Below, in pieces: positions 50,200-58,852 of a stretch of DNA of 64,000 nt. Position 1 is the first letter of the stretch, and every line of letters begins with the position of its first letter. The notes under the pieces were generated by a model. That model did not search any database and was not told the DNA's origin. It saw only the letters and a list, made by a program, of their open reading frames with translations. This DNA comes from JBFLYH01 sp964630235. Its GTDB lineage: Bacteria; Oederibacteriota; JAAXVQ01; JAUVAV01. Where the stretch lies: positions 1,116,001 through 1,180,000 of the forward strand of contig CAZVUO010000001.1 in the NCBI GenBank assembly GCA_964630235.1, written 5' to 3'. The position numbers and the translations under genes are program-made.

Positions 50200-50970
50200 T
50201 TGAAGTACAGCTACGGCTGGAGTTACGCGAACGCCGGCGCGGCCGTGGCTCCGAAGAAGACCCGGGCCCGCCGGGAAAACCGCCGGGTCAGGAAGCTGCG
50301 CCTGGATACCCGGGCCAACGGCGAAATGGCGGGGCGGACCGGGCGCATGCTGGTGGCCTTGACATTGGTGGCGCTGAGCCTCGTGGTGCTGGGCAAGGAA
50401 GAGGCTCTTCGGCAGGAAGCGGAGAGAATAGCGGCCGGAGGGGCGGCGACCCTGCGGCAATTTTTCATGGCGGCGGAGCGGGAGGCCACCGCGCCCGTCC
50501 CGGCGCCGGCTGCCGCCCAGGCCAAACCGCTGGCCCTGATTTCGGACAAAGGGCTGTTTGTGCTGGACGAAAAAGGCGGTTTGTGGCCGCTGTCCGCGTC
50601 TTTGCCGGCCGATCTGCCGGTGCTGACCGGGCTCACGGTGCGGGAGGAGCCCGGCAACCTGGGCGTTGTGCTCAGGAGCAACGTGGACCGGGATCTGCTG
50701 TCCCAGCTGCTGGCCGTGCCGTACCAGGCCCAGCTGTCCGAGATCCACTGGGGCGAGCCCGAAGGGCTGGTGCTCTATACCCGGGACGGCGTGAAGGTGT
50801 GGCTCGATCCCGGGCCTTCCCTGGGCCGGGACCTGCGCCGGCTGGGGGCCGTGCTCGGGGACATTTGGGCCAAAGGAAAACGTATCGCCGTCGTGGACCT
50901 GCGGTACGACCAACAAGTGGTGGTGCGGCCGAAAAGCGCGCCGTCAGCTTTGCGAAAAGAAACGAGGTGA
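50200..50970 (+). CDS. ftsQ: Cell division protein FtsQ-like, apparently without a POTRA domain
   Basis: 256 residues from TTG 50,200, with GAGGG just upstream. A basic N-terminal tail (KKTRARRENRRVRKLR) is followed by one membrane helix (residues about 50-65, MLVALTLVALSLVVLG) and a C-terminal part resembling the FtsQ beta domain: ISDKGLFVLDEKGGLWPL, LPVLTGL and the ending IAVVDLRYDQQVVVRP. Only about 40 residues separate the helix from the beta domain, too few for the usual POTRA domain of about 70. The assignment rests on position before ftsA and on the tail motifs. Confidence 0.8.
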   Translation: MKYSYGWSYANAGAAVAPKKTRARRENRRVRKLRLDTRANGEMAGRTGRMLVALTLVALSLVVLGKEEALRQEAERIAAGGAATLRQFFMAAEREATAPVPAPAAAQAKPLALISDKGLFVLDEKGGLWPLSASLPADLPVLTGLTVREEPGNLGVVLRSNVDRDLLSQLLAVPYQAQLSEIHWGEPEGLVLYTRDGVKVWLDPGPSLGRDLRRLGAVLGDIWAKGKRIAVVDLRYDQQVVVRPKSAPSALRKETR

Positions 50971-50974
50971 GGGC

Positions 50975-52222
50975 ATGGCGAAGGACCTGCAGGAGAACAT
51001 CATTGTCGGGCTGGACCTGGGAACGACAAAGATCTGCGCCTTGATCGCCGAAGTCCAAGCCGGGGGGCTGGTCAATATCCTGGGCGTGGGCGTTAAACCC
51101 TCCAAGGGACTGCGCAAGGGCGTGGTGGTCAATATTGAAAACACCATCGAATCCGTCAAGGCTGCGGTGGCCGAAGCCGAACGCATGGCCGGCGTGCATG
51201 TGGGTTCGGTGTTCGCCGGCATCGCGGGCGGCCATATCAAAGGCCTGAATTCGCACGGCGTGATCGCGGTTTCGCGCAAAGACAAGGAAATTTCCCAGGA
51301 AGACGTGGACCGGGTCATTGACGCCGCCAAAGCCATCGCCCTGCCCCTGGACCGCGAAGTGATCCACGTCATCCCCCAGGAATTCATCGTGGACAGCCAG
51401 GACGGCATCAAAGAGCCGGTGGGCATGTCCGGCGTGCGGCTGGAGGCGGAGGTGCACATTGTCACTGGCGCCGTGACCAGCGTGCAGAACATCATCAAGA
51501 GCGTGGAGCGCGCCGGGTACGCGGTCGAGGACATCGTGCTCCAGCCTCTGGCCAGCGCCGAAGCCGTGCTCACGCCGGACGAGCGGGAACTGGGCGTGAT
51601 CCTGGTGGATATCGGCGGCGGCACCACCGACATCGCGATTTTCATCGAGGGCTCGCTCTGGCACTCCAGCGTGATCGCCATCGGCGGCAACCAGCTCACC
51701 GCGGACGTCGCCATCGGCCTGCGCACGCCCAATCATGAGGCCGAGGAGATCAAGCGCAAGTACGGCTGCGCCCTGGTCTCCCAGGTGGACGAAGGGCAGG
51801 AGATCATGGTGCCGGGCGTGGGCGGGCGGCCGCAGCGCTCCCTGCTGCGGCGCGAACTCGCCGAGATCATCCAGCCCCGCATGGAGGAGATCTTCGAACT
51901 CGTGGACATGGAGATCAAGAAAAACGGGTTTGAGGAAAAGGCCGCGGCCGGGGTGGTGCTCACCGGAGGGGCCTCCCTCCTGGCCGGCACCGAAGCCTTG
52001 GCCGAGGAAATCCTGAAAGTGCCGGTGCGGGTGGGCGTGCCCAAGAACATCACGGGACTGATTGACAGCGTGACCGCGCCGCAGTTCGCCACGGCCGTGG
52101 GCCTGGTGCACTTCGGCGCCCAGAGCCGTCCGGCCGGGCGCCATCCCCGCTTTGACAACGAGAGGAACTTGTTCCACCGCACGCTGGAACGGATGAAGGA
52201 ATGGTTTTCAGACTATTTTTAA
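50975..52222 (+). CDS. ftsA: Cell division protein FtsA
   Basis: 415 residues with the actin-fold ATP site: VGLDLGTTKICALI at the N-terminus, LVDIGGGTTDIAIF in the middle and VVLTGGASLLAGT later. The C-terminus (LFHRTLERMKEWFSDYF) is amphipathic and fits the membrane-targeting helix that anchors FtsZ. ATG 50,975 follows the ftsQ stop by 4 bases with GAGGTGAGGG before it. Confidence 0.97.
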   Translation: MAKDLQENIIVGLDLGTTKICALIAEVQAGGLVNILGVGVKPSKGLRKGVVVNIENTIESVKAAVAEAERMAGVHVGSVFAGIAGGHIKGLNSHGVIAVSRKDKEISQEDVDRVIDAAKAIALPLDREVIHVIPQEFIVDSQDGIKEPVGMSGVRLEAEVHIVTGAVTSVQNIIKSVERAGYAVEDIVLQPLASAEAVLTPDERELGVILVDIGGGTTDIAIFIEGSLWHSSVIAIGGNQLTADVAIGLRTPNHEAEEIKRKYGCALVSQVDEGQEIMVPGVGGRPQRSLLRRELAEIIQPRMEEIFELVDMEIKKNGFEEKAAAGVVLTGGASLLAGTEALAEEILKVPVRVGVPKNITGLIDSVTAPQFATAVGLVHFGAQSRPAGRHPRFDNERNLFHRTLERMKEWFSDYF

Positions 52223-52265
52223 CCAAGGACGGCAGTCCGCGCAGTCAAGGGATTGCCTTGTTATT

Positions 52266-52319
52266 CCTCTCCCCCGGCGGGAGAGGGCGAAGGTGATCCC
52301 CTCCCGCGCTGGGGAGGGG
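52266..52319. repeat. Two GC-rich hairpins between ftsA and ftsZ
   Basis: CCTCTCCC/GGGAGAGG (52,266-52,273 with 52,279-52,286) and CCCCTCCC/GGGAGGGG (52,298-52,305 with 52,312-52,319) form two adjacent 8-base-pair hairpins. They resemble a dispersed REP-type element. The ftsZ ribosome site lies 10 bases downstream, so they could also affect ftsZ translation or mRNA ends. Confidence 0.65.
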
Positions 52320-52345
52320 AATTAAACCGAGGAGGATTCACCACC

Positions 52346-53497
52346 ATGCGTTTTGATATGGCAGAAGATCTTTCGGAGCTGACGGCGAAGATCAAGGTCA
52401 TCGGGGTCGGTGGCGCTGGCAACAACGCGGTCAACCGCATGATTGACATCGGCATCCGCGGGGTGGAGTTCGTGTCCGTGAACACGGACGCCCAGGACCT
52501 TCTGGGCTCCAAGGCCACGCACCGCATCCAGATCGGACAGCAGCTGACGAGCGGCCTGGGAGCGGGCGCGGACCCCGAGGTGGGGCGCAAGGCCGCCCTG
52601 GAAAGCATGGAAGAGCTGTCCGCGGCCATCGCCGGCGCGCACATGGTCTTCATCACCGCGGGCCTGGGCGGCGGCACCGGCACCGGCGCGGCGCCGGTGG
52701 TTGCGGAGCTGGCGCGCAAACAGGGCTCCCTGGTGGTGGCCGTGGTCAGCCGGCCGTTCTCGTTTGAAGGCCGCACCCGCAAGCAGCAGGCCGACAGCGG
52801 CTACGCGGCGCTGCGGGAGACCGCGGACACCGTGATCGCGGTGCCCAACGAACGCCTCCTTCAAGTCGTGAACCGTCAGACCACGATGATTGACGCGTTC
52901 CGCTATGCAGATGACGTCCTCCGGCAGGCGGTGCAGAGCATCGCCGAGCTGATCACGGTTCCCGGGATTATCAACCTGGATTTTGCCGACATCAAAACCG
53001 TTATGTCGGAAATGGGCGGAGCCCTCATGGGCACCGGCACCGCTTCCGGCGAAGAACGGTCTCTGAAAGCCGCCCGGGCCGCCATCTCCAGTCCCCTGCT
53101 GGAGGACGTCAACATTTCGGGGGCCAAGGGTCTTCTGATCAACATCACCGGCGGGAAGACCCTGACCCTGCATGAAGCCACGGAAGCCTCGAACGAAGTG
53201 TACGAGTGCGCCGGCAAGGACGCCAACGTCATTTTCGGCACGGTGATTGACGACAGCCTCAATGATGAGGTCAAGATCACGGTCATCGCCACGGGGTTCG
53301 AAACGCACGAGAAACCGCAGGAGAAGGAAACGCTGCGCTACCGCGGCAGCCGCAACCTGGATTTGCAGTCCTACCTGAAAGCCCGGGAAACGCAGCGGCG
53401 CAGTGGCGCGCCGGACCAGTTGGCGCTCGACGCGGAAACGCTGGAACTCGACCTGGACATCCCGACGTTTCTCCGCCGTAAAATCGAGGTGAAGTAG
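52346..53497 (+). CDS. ftsZ: Cell division GTPase FtsZ
   Basis: 383 residues. It shows the tubulin signature GGGTGTGAAP, the N-terminal IKVIGVGGAGNNAVNRM and the conserved C-terminal tail DIPTFLRRK that binds FtsA. ATG 52,346 has GAGGAGG 10 bases upstream; the frame is open further back but into the hairpins. FtsZ polymerises into the division ring. The amidase gene starts 3 bases after the stop. Confidence 0.98.
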   Translation: MRFDMAEDLSELTAKIKVIGVGGAGNNAVNRMIDIGIRGVEFVSVNTDAQDLLGSKATHRIQIGQQLTSGLGAGADPEVGRKAALESMEELSAAIAGAHMVFITAGLGGGTGTGAAPVVAELARKQGSLVVAVVSRPFSFEGRTRKQQADSGYAALRETADTVIAVPNERLLQVVNRQTTMIDAFRYADDVLRQAVQSIAELITVPGIINLDFADIKTVMSEMGGALMGTGTASGEERSLKAARAAISSPLLEDVNISGAKGLLINITGGKTLTLHEATEASNEVYECAGKDANVIFGTVIDDSLNDEVKITVIATGFETHEKPQEKETLRYRGSRNLDLQSYLKARETQRRSGAPDQLALDAETLELDLDIPTFLRRKIEVK

Positions 53498-53500
53498 CGC

Positions 53501-54649
53501 ATGCAGACGGTTCGTCGGTGGATCATCGCGGCGGCGGCCTTGGTCGCGGCAAGCGCGCCGGGCGGGCACGCGCTGGCCGTGGACAATTCGGTCCTGCGGC
53601 TGGAGGCGGCCAACCGGCCGGGCATCACCCTCCCGCTCGCCGTCGAAGGCGGCAGGGCCTATCTCCCCCTGCGCCCGGCCGTGGAATACTTCGGCGGGAA
53701 AACCACCTGGCAGGCCGCGAACCAGCGGGTGCTGGTGCAGGGTCTGAACGGACGCTCCGCCAGCTTGCATCTCGGTTTGACCAGGTCGGTGCTGGACCGG
53801 ACCCAACTGGTGCGTCTGCCCGCGAGTCCCAAGCTGCTGCGGGGACAGGTGGTGGTGACGCCTGAAACCCTGGCGGTTCTCTGGCGCCAGTTGGACGCGC
53901 AGGCTCCGGTTTATGACCCGCAGCGCGGTCTGCTCGCGGTCGGCGCCAGCCGCGCGGCCCCTGGCGCGGAGTCCAAACCCGCCGCGCCCGCGGCCAAACC
54001 CCTGATCGTCCTGGATCCCGGCCACGGAGGTAAGGACCCCGGGGCCATCGGCCCTTCCGGGCTGAAGGAAAAAGTCGTCACCCTGGAAGTCGCCCTTGGG
54101 CTGCGCGCGCTGCTGGAGGCGCGAGGCTTCCGGGTGCTGCTGACAAGGTCCGACGACACGTATATCTCCCTCCAGCGCCGGGCCGAAATCGCCAACCAGG
54201 CCAAGGCCGACCTGTTCGTTTCCATCCACGCCAACGCCTCCCGGAACAGGGAAGCCATGGGCAGCCAGGTGTTTATCTACAACCGGGAAGCCTCCTCCCA
54301 CCAGGCCGCGGAAGCGGCCCGTCTGGAGAACCAGGACGCCAATTATCTGGAGATCATCAAAGACGATCTGCGCCAGGCCGTCCACGAGGAAGCCAGCATC
54401 ACCGCCGGAGGGCTGGTGAGCCAGCAGTTTGAAACCATCGGACTGACCGTGAAGCACATCGAGCGGGCGCCGTTTTTCGTTCTGGCCAAATCCCACATGC
54501 CGTCCATTCTGGTCGAGACCGCTTTTATCAGCAACACCACGGAAGAAGGCAAGTTGCGCAGCCGCGCGTTCTGCAAGCGCCTGGCCGAAGTCATTGACCG
54601 GGGCTTGACCGGTTATTACCGTGAGCGGCTCTCCGAGAAGGCCAATTGA
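53501..54649 (+). CDS. N-acetylmuramoyl-L-alanine amidase (Amidase_3) with copper amine oxidase-like N-domain
   Basis: 382 residues with a signal peptide (residues 1 to about 26). An N-terminal domain (RAYLPLRPAVEYFGG) resembles the copper amine oxidase N-terminal fold often seen on secreted wall enzymes. The C-terminal half is an AmiC-type zinc amidase: IVLDPGHGGKDPGA, TLEVALGL, FVSIHANAS and ILVETAFISN provide the zinc ligands and catalytic Glu. It cleaves the amide between MurNAc and the stem peptide in the periplasm. GAGGTGAA upstream lies inside the ftsZ end, so it is coupled to ftsZ and probably serves daughter-cell separation. Confidence 0.93.
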   Translation: MQTVRRWIIAAAALVAASAPGGHALAVDNSVLRLEAANRPGITLPLAVEGGRAYLPLRPAVEYFGGKTTWQAANQRVLVQGLNGRSASLHLGLTRSVLDRTQLVRLPASPKLLRGQVVVTPETLAVLWRQLDAQAPVYDPQRGLLAVGASRAAPGAESKPAAPAAKPLIVLDPGHGGKDPGAIGPSGLKEKVVTLEVALGLRALLEARGFRVLLTRSDDTYISLQRRAEIANQAKADLFVSIHANASRNREAMGSQVFIYNREASSHQAAEAARLENQDANYLEIIKDDLRQAVHEEASITAGGLVSQQFETIGLTVKHIERAPFFVLAKSHMPSILVETAFISNTTEEGKLRSRAFCKRLAEVIDRGLTGYYRERLSEKAN

Positions 54650-54675
54650 CACTCCCGAACATCCGGATTTATAAT
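54646..54675 (+). promoter_or_regulatory. Consensus sigma-70 promoter for the beta-propeller gene
   Basis: TTGACA (54,646-54,651) and TATAAT (54,670-54,675), both perfect, with an 18-base spacer. The -35 box overlaps the amidase stop codon. It is the strongest promoter match in the window. Confidence 0.88.
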
Positions 54676-54737
54676 AGACCCCGCTGATTATTCCGGCGCG
54701 GAGCTTGAGGGCGACAGCGGCGGGGAAAGGTCGAAGC

Positions 54738-55814
54738 ATGCCCAAGACAATATGGAACACCTGCTGGATGCTCCTGCTGCTGGCAGGCGGATGCGCCGCG
54801 CCGATGACCCCGCCGCTGGAATGCCAGCCTGAATGCGATCCGCTGGTGCGCCAGCGCGTCCGCGTCGGGTACAATCCCATCGGTTTGGCGGTCACCGCGG
54901 ACGGGCAGTGGCTGTACGCGGCCAACAGCGGCAGCAATTCCGTTTCCAAAATCAACACCCAAACCTTGCAGGTCGTCTCCACCATCCAGGTGAACGGCAA
55001 TCCGGTCTGGGTTACCTTGGGTTCCGGCCAGCAGGTGGTGTATGTAACCGCCCGGCAAGGCCGGAGCCTCAATTTGATCAGCAAGGAAGGGAATTATTTG
55101 ATCGCGGCCATTGACCTGCCCTATCCCCCGGAGAAAGTCGCGGTGGATCCCGAGGAAAAAACGGCTTATGTAACCAGCGGGTTCGCGTCTTACCTGACCG
55201 TGGTGGACCTGGTTAAACAGCGCGTCCGGCAGACGATCGCCACCAGCACGGAGTGCCTGGGCGTGGCCGTATCCCCGGACGGGCAGTTCGTCTACGTGGG
55301 AACGCGTTCGTCGCGCTACAACCTCCTGATTTATTCGACCCGCGAACAGACCATGGTCTCGCGGACCAACGCCGGGTCGGTCCCCGGCGCCATCGCGTTC
55401 GGCTCGGGCGGGGAATACGCCTATACCGCCAATCATGAGTCCGACGATGTGACCGTGATCCACGTGCCGACCCAGCATCCCGTGCTCACGCTGCCCGTGG
55501 GGCAGGCGCCCATGGACCTGGCGGTGTCACCCAGCGGCCAGTATGTCTATGTGACCTGCCAGCTGGACAATACCGTGGCGATTCTCGACACAACCCAGCA
55601 CGCGGTCGTCTACCGGATCAGGCTGGATGTCACGCCCTGGGGCGTGGTTTTCCTGCCGGACGGCACCCGGGCTTACGTGGCGAACTATCTGGATAAATGG
55701 ACCGGACAGAACCGCATGGAAATTTCCGGGCCGCAGCTGACCCTGGGCACCGGCGCATCCAGCCGGGTGAACAACAATACGGTGATCGTCCTGGACACGC
55801 AGAAATACCGCTGA
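54738..55814 (+). CDS. YVTN-type beta-propeller lipoprotein
   Basis: 358 residues. The N-terminus MLLLLAGGC is a lipoprotein signal with Cys as the acylation site. The rest is a series of roughly 40-residue blades, each with a pattern like PIGLAVTADGQWLYAANSGSNSVSKIN, LGVAVSPDGQFVYVGT or MDLAVSPSGQYVYVTCQLDNTVAILD. Such propellers usually bind partners outside the cytoplasm; no enzymatic motif is seen. ATG 54,738 was chosen because it gives the signal peptide; a TTG at 54,705 is upstream in frame. It has its own consensus promoter and is followed by glgA after 35 bases. Confidence 0.9.
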   Translation: MPKTIWNTCWMLLLLAGGCAAPMTPPLECQPECDPLVRQRVRVGYNPIGLAVTADGQWLYAANSGSNSVSKINTQTLQVVSTIQVNGNPVWVTLGSGQQVVYVTARQGRSLNLISKEGNYLIAAIDLPYPPEKVAVDPEEKTAYVTSGFASYLTVVDLVKQRVRQTIATSTECLGVAVSPDGQFVYVGTRSSRYNLLIYSTREQTMVSRTNAGSVPGAIAFGSGGEYAYTANHESDDVTVIHVPTQHPVLTLPVGQAPMDLAVSPSGQYVYVTCQLDNTVAILDTTQHAVVYRIRLDVTPWGVVFLPDGTRAYVANYLDKWTGQNRMEISGPQLTLGTGASSRVNNNTVIVLDTQKYR

Positions 55815-55849
55815 CGACAGCCACCTGACCTGTGGGGAATGCCGAACAG

Positions 55850-57310
55850 ATGAACATCCTCTTTCCCGTCTCCGAATGCGTGCCCTTCGCCAAAACCGGC
55901 GGACTCGCCGATGTGGCGCAAGCCCTGCCCGAGGCCCTGCGGCGCCTGGGACACACGGTGCACGTGGTCATGCCCCTGTACCGGCGGGTTTGGGACGCGG
56001 GCGTGCCGCTGGTCAAACCTTCCCGTTTTCTCCCCGTGCCCATGGGCGCCGGCACTCTGCACACGGAGGTCTGGCAGGCGCGCGGCAACGTTCACTTTCT
56101 CCGCTACGATCCCTACTACAGCCGGCCGGGACTGTACCAGGCCATGGACGCGGAGTATCCGGACAACGACCAGCGTTTTCTCCTGCTGTGCCGGGGAGCC
56201 CTGGAGCTCGGTAAGCAGCTTGGGTTGGCTTGGGACGTGGTCCATGTGCACGACTGGCATACCGGTTTGATACCGGCCTATCTCAAAACCCTGTACGCCC
56301 AGGAACCGGCTTACCGCCGGGCGCGCAGCCTGATCACCATCCATAACCTGGCCTACCAGGGCCATTTTCCTCCCAAAAGTCTGGCCGCTACCGGGCTGCC
56401 GCAGGGATTGTTCACGCCCGATGGCCTGGAGTTCTACGGCGGCTTGAATTTCCTCAAGAGCGGGCTCATGTTCGCGGACGCGATCAATACCGTTTCCCCG
56501 ACCTACGCGCGCGAGATCCAGACGCCGGAGCTGGGTTGCGGGCTGGACGGCGTATTGCGGTTCAGGCACGCGGAGCTGTACGGTATTTTGAACGGTGTGG
56601 ATTACGGACTGTGGGACCCGTCCCACGACCCCCATCTGCCGGTCCAATTCAGCCCCGGCCACGTGGAGGGAAAACAGCAGGTGAAGACCGCGCTGCTCCA
56701 CGAACTGGGGCTTTATCCGCTGGAGCGCGCGCCCCTGCTGGGCATGGTCAGCAGGCTGAGCGACCAGAAGGGGTTTGACCTGCTGGCCCAAGTCATGGAG
56801 AAGTTGATGCAGCTGGATATCCAGCTGGCGATTCTTGGCGTGGGCGCCAAGAAATACCATGATTTTTTCCTGAAAATGAAGGCGAAATTCCCGCGCAAAT
56901 TCGCCCTGGTGCTTGAGTTCAATGACCCTCTGGCGCACCGTATTTACGCCGGATCCGACCTCTTTCTCATGCCCAGTCAGTTCGAACCGTGCGGGTTGGG
57001 CCAGCTGATCAGCTTGCGCTACGGCAGCATCCCCTTGGTGCGCCATACCGGCGGCCTGGCGGACACCATCGAAAATTACCAGAACGGGCAGGGGAACGGC
57101 TTCAGTTTCAAGGCCTATAGCGGCGAGGCGCTGCTGTTGTCCATCCGGCGGGCCGTGGAGGTCTATCACCGCAAGCCGGAGTGGCTGGATCTGGTGCGCG
57201 CGGCCATGAAGTGCGATTTCTCCTGGGACCGCTCGGCGCGGGAATATGACAAGCTGTACCAGCACTTGACCGTGCCACCCGCGACCCGCAAGGGGAAACG
57301 CGCCTCCTAG
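55850..57310 (+). CDS. glgA: Glycogen (starch) synthase
   Basis: 486 residues, family GT5. The N-terminus NILFPVSECVPFAKTGGLADV contains the KTGGL ADP-glucose-binding motif; VVHVHDWHTGLIPAYLK, TIHNLAYQG, ILNGVDYGLWDP and FEPCGLGQLISLRYGSIPLVRHTGGL follow in the expected order. It extends alpha-1,4-glucan from ADP-glucose. ATG 55,850 matches the family start; GTG 55,832 is an alternative. It may share the beta-propeller promoter. Together with the GT35 and GH57 domains in the giant protein it points to storage-glucan metabolism. Confidence 0.96.
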   Translation: MNILFPVSECVPFAKTGGLADVAQALPEALRRLGHTVHVVMPLYRRVWDAGVPLVKPSRFLPVPMGAGTLHTEVWQARGNVHFLRYDPYYSRPGLYQAMDAEYPDNDQRFLLLCRGALELGKQLGLAWDVVHVHDWHTGLIPAYLKTLYAQEPAYRRARSLITIHNLAYQGHFPPKSLAATGLPQGLFTPDGLEFYGGLNFLKSGLMFADAINTVSPTYAREIQTPELGCGLDGVLRFRHAELYGILNGVDYGLWDPSHDPHLPVQFSPGHVEGKQQVKTALLHELGLYPLERAPLLGMVSRLSDQKGFDLLAQVMEKLMQLDIQLAILGVGAKKYHDFFLKMKAKFPRKFALVLEFNDPLAHRIYAGSDLFLMPSQFEPCGLGQLISLRYGSIPLVRHTGGLADTIENYQNGQGNGFSFKAYSGEALLLSIRRAVEVYHRKPEWLDLVRAAMKCDFSWDRSAREYDKLYQHLTVPPATRKGKRAS

Positions 57311-57327
57311 CCGCCGCTTAAAAAAGC

Positions 57328-57356
57328 TTGCACAATACTCCGGTATCTTTTATATT
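57328..57356 (+). promoter_or_regulatory. Candidate promoter upstream of tRNA-Glu
   Basis: TTGCAC (57,328-57,333), 17-base spacer, TATATT (57,351-57,356). It is the best match between glgA and the tRNA gene, about 180 bases before the mature 5' end. Confidence 0.55.
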
Positions 57357-57505
57357 AAGCAACCATTTTTCCTGCAACGCCTAAGACTCCGGGATTGACG
57401 GAGACCACAGCCACACCAGGCGTTTCCCGCCCACGGCAGCGGGACCAGAAAAGGGCAGGATGTCGCCCTGCCAAGTGGGCCGGAGACTCAAGATTAGTAG
57501 GGGTG

Positions 57506-57522
57506 CCCGGCCTTCGGCCGGG
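57506..57522. repeat. Short CCCGGCC palindrome before tRNA-Glu
   Basis: CCCGGCC and GGCCGGG with a TTC loop. The surrounding words GTGCCC and TTCGGCCGGGGG recur at about 58,900-58,917, so both belong to one repeat family. Confidence 0.6.
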
Positions 57523-57537
57523 GGCTCCATCCAGATC

Positions 57538-57613
57538 GTCCCCGTCGTCTAGTGGTCTAGGACATCGCCCTTTCACGGCGATGACACGGGTTCGAATCCC
57601 GTCGGGGACGCCA
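57538..57613 (+). tRNA. tRNA-Glu (anticodon UUC)
   Basis: 76 bases including an encoded CCA end. The acceptor stem pairs GTCCCCG (57,538-57,544) with CGGGGAC (57,603-57,609). The anticodon loop CTTTCAC carries TTC at 57,572-57,574, and GGTTCGAATCC forms the T loop. A strong terminator begins 5 bases after CCA, so it is a single-gene transcript. Confidence 0.97.
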
Positions 57614-57617
57614 GCAT

Positions 57618-57649
57618 AAAAAAACCGCCGCATCTGCGGCGGTTTTTTT
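57618..57649 (+). terminator. Terminator after tRNA-Glu
   Basis: Perfect stem CCGCCGCA/TGCGGCGG with a 2-base loop, flanked by a 7-A run and a 7-T run that extend the pairing. The symmetric A and T tracts would let it act in both directions. Confidence 0.92.
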
Positions 57650-57668
57650 ATGCCGAGCAGGGGAGAGG

Positions 57669-57763
57669 CGATAGGCGAAAGGGGAGCAGGGCTCAAAAAC
57701 CCTCAAACCACCGTCTGGATCGCCAATCCTCCCCTGCGGTCCCCTTTCCCCTCTCGCCTATCG
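57669..57763. repeat. CGATAGGCGA inverted repeat
   Basis: CGATAGGCGA (57,669-57,678) and TCGCCTATCG (57,754-57,763) are perfect inverse copies; the inner flanks (AAGGGGA and TCCCCTTTCCCC) extend the symmetry imperfectly. It fills the space between the tRNA terminator and the four-helix-bundle gene. Confidence 0.65.
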
Positions 57764-57845
57764 TCTTTTGATTTTTAATTTATTTTTTAGCATATTTTCC
57801 CCTCACCTTCTGTCTAAACAATTACTACCTAGGAGGTGTCTTCAG

Positions 57846-58235
57846 TTGACCTTCATCTTCGAAAGGCTGGATGTGTATCAGAAATCTGTCGATTTGGCTG
57901 CCGAAATCTCGATGTTTACCGAATCGCTACCCAGGGGAACCTATTATCTATCAGACCAATTAAACCGCGCCGCCTTATCCGTTGTAGCGAATATAGCCGA
58001 GGGAAATGGACGATGGCATGCGAATGACAAGAAGTCCTTTTTCTGGATCGCGAGAAGCTCGGCCCAGGAATGTGTGGCTATTTTAGAGGTTTGCTGCCGG
58101 AGGAAGTTGATTGACGACGATACGCATAAGAAATTTAAAGAGACATTAGAACGAATCGCCAAAATGATCTGCGGATTGATTGGCGGGATGGAAAAAAGGC
58201 ATAAACAAGTTGTGGGCAGGGAAATCAAGGATTAA
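57846..58235 (+). CDS. Four-helix-bundle protein (23S rRNA intervening-sequence type)
   Basis: 129 residues. It has the family pattern FERLDVYQKSVDLAAEI, SLPRGTYYLSDQLNRAALSVVANIAEGNGR and a run of amphipathic helices. Such proteins were first seen in intervening sequences of 23S rRNA genes and also occur alone; a precise function is not established. TTG 57,846 is the start because AGGAGGTG (57,831-57,838) lies 7 bases upstream; the hydrophobic text before it is non-coding. Base composition is lower in GC than the neighbours, which suggests transfer. Confidence 0.88.
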   Translation: MTFIFERLDVYQKSVDLAAEISMFTESLPRGTYYLSDQLNRAALSVVANIAEGNGRWHANDKKSFFWIARSSAQECVAILEVCCRRKLIDDDTHKKFKETLERIAKMICGLIGGMEKRHKQVVGREIKD

Positions 58236-58299
58236 TATATGCCCATCGAAAGCCGGTATCCAGATTGTCTTGTTCAAATAAAGGAATGAAGAGGTTTCT

Positions 58300-58773
58300 A
58301 TGGGTAGGAATCTGGTAAGCATTCTTGATGGATTAAAAACGGCTGATGACTTTTTCAATGCGATCTATATAAAGGCATATTCAAACTTCATTGAAGATCC
58401 GTCTGTGTTTAATGCAATGATGGCGGCGGTTTCGTGTCAGGGATTATGTGCTTGGTTAATTGCTGAAAATAAAACAACCTGGAAGGATATCAAGGAAAAT
58501 TGTAACGAACTTAGGATTTTAATTTCTTTAGCGAATCATTTCAAACATAAGGAGGAAACTCACGATTCTTCTCGACCAATACAATTGACTCGAGCAAATG
58601 AATCTTTCGTTGACCCGGAAGGTGATTATCGTTTTGGCTCGTTTGTTGTCTATTCGGATTTGCAAACAGAGAAAGGGCTTGCGGATGGAAACAACGACTT
58701 GGAGTTAATGCTTGAATCCGCCGATCGCTATTTGCGCGGCAAAGTATTTAATACTCCAGATATTCCTTTTTGA
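58300..58773 (+). CDS. Hypothetical protein, AT-rich accessory gene
   Basis: 157 residues that I do not recognise. It has no signal peptide or membrane helix. The sequence has a helical first half (ILDGLKTADDFFNAIYIKAYSNF) and an acidic C-terminal half, with NHFKHKEE in the middle. An AGAGGT tract precedes ATG 58,300. Codon use is AT-rich and unlike the flanking genome, as for the gene before it, which marks a likely acquired pair. It is followed by a cluster of palindromes, the first of which could terminate it. Confidence 0.7.
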   Translation: MGRNLVSILDGLKTADDFFNAIYIKAYSNFIEDPSVFNAMMAAVSCQGLCAWLIAENKTTWKDIKENCNELRILISLANHFKHKEETHDSSRPIQLTRANESFVDPEGDYRFGSFVVYSDLQTEKGLADGNNDLELMLESADRYLRGKVFNTPDIPF

Positions 58774-58810
58774 ATTAATGTACACAATTTGACCATCTGT
58801 TTTGTCCTGG

Positions 58811-58843
58811 ATACCGGCTTTCGCCGGTATGACAGCTTTTTTT
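58811..58843 (+). terminator. Palindrome with T tract after the hypothetical gene
   Basis: ATACCGGC/GCCGGTAT stem (58,811-58,818 with 58,823-58,830), then seven Ts at 58,837-58,843. It looks like a dispersed repeat but is placed to work as a terminator. Confidence 0.55.
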
Positions 58844-58852
58844 AGATCGTCA

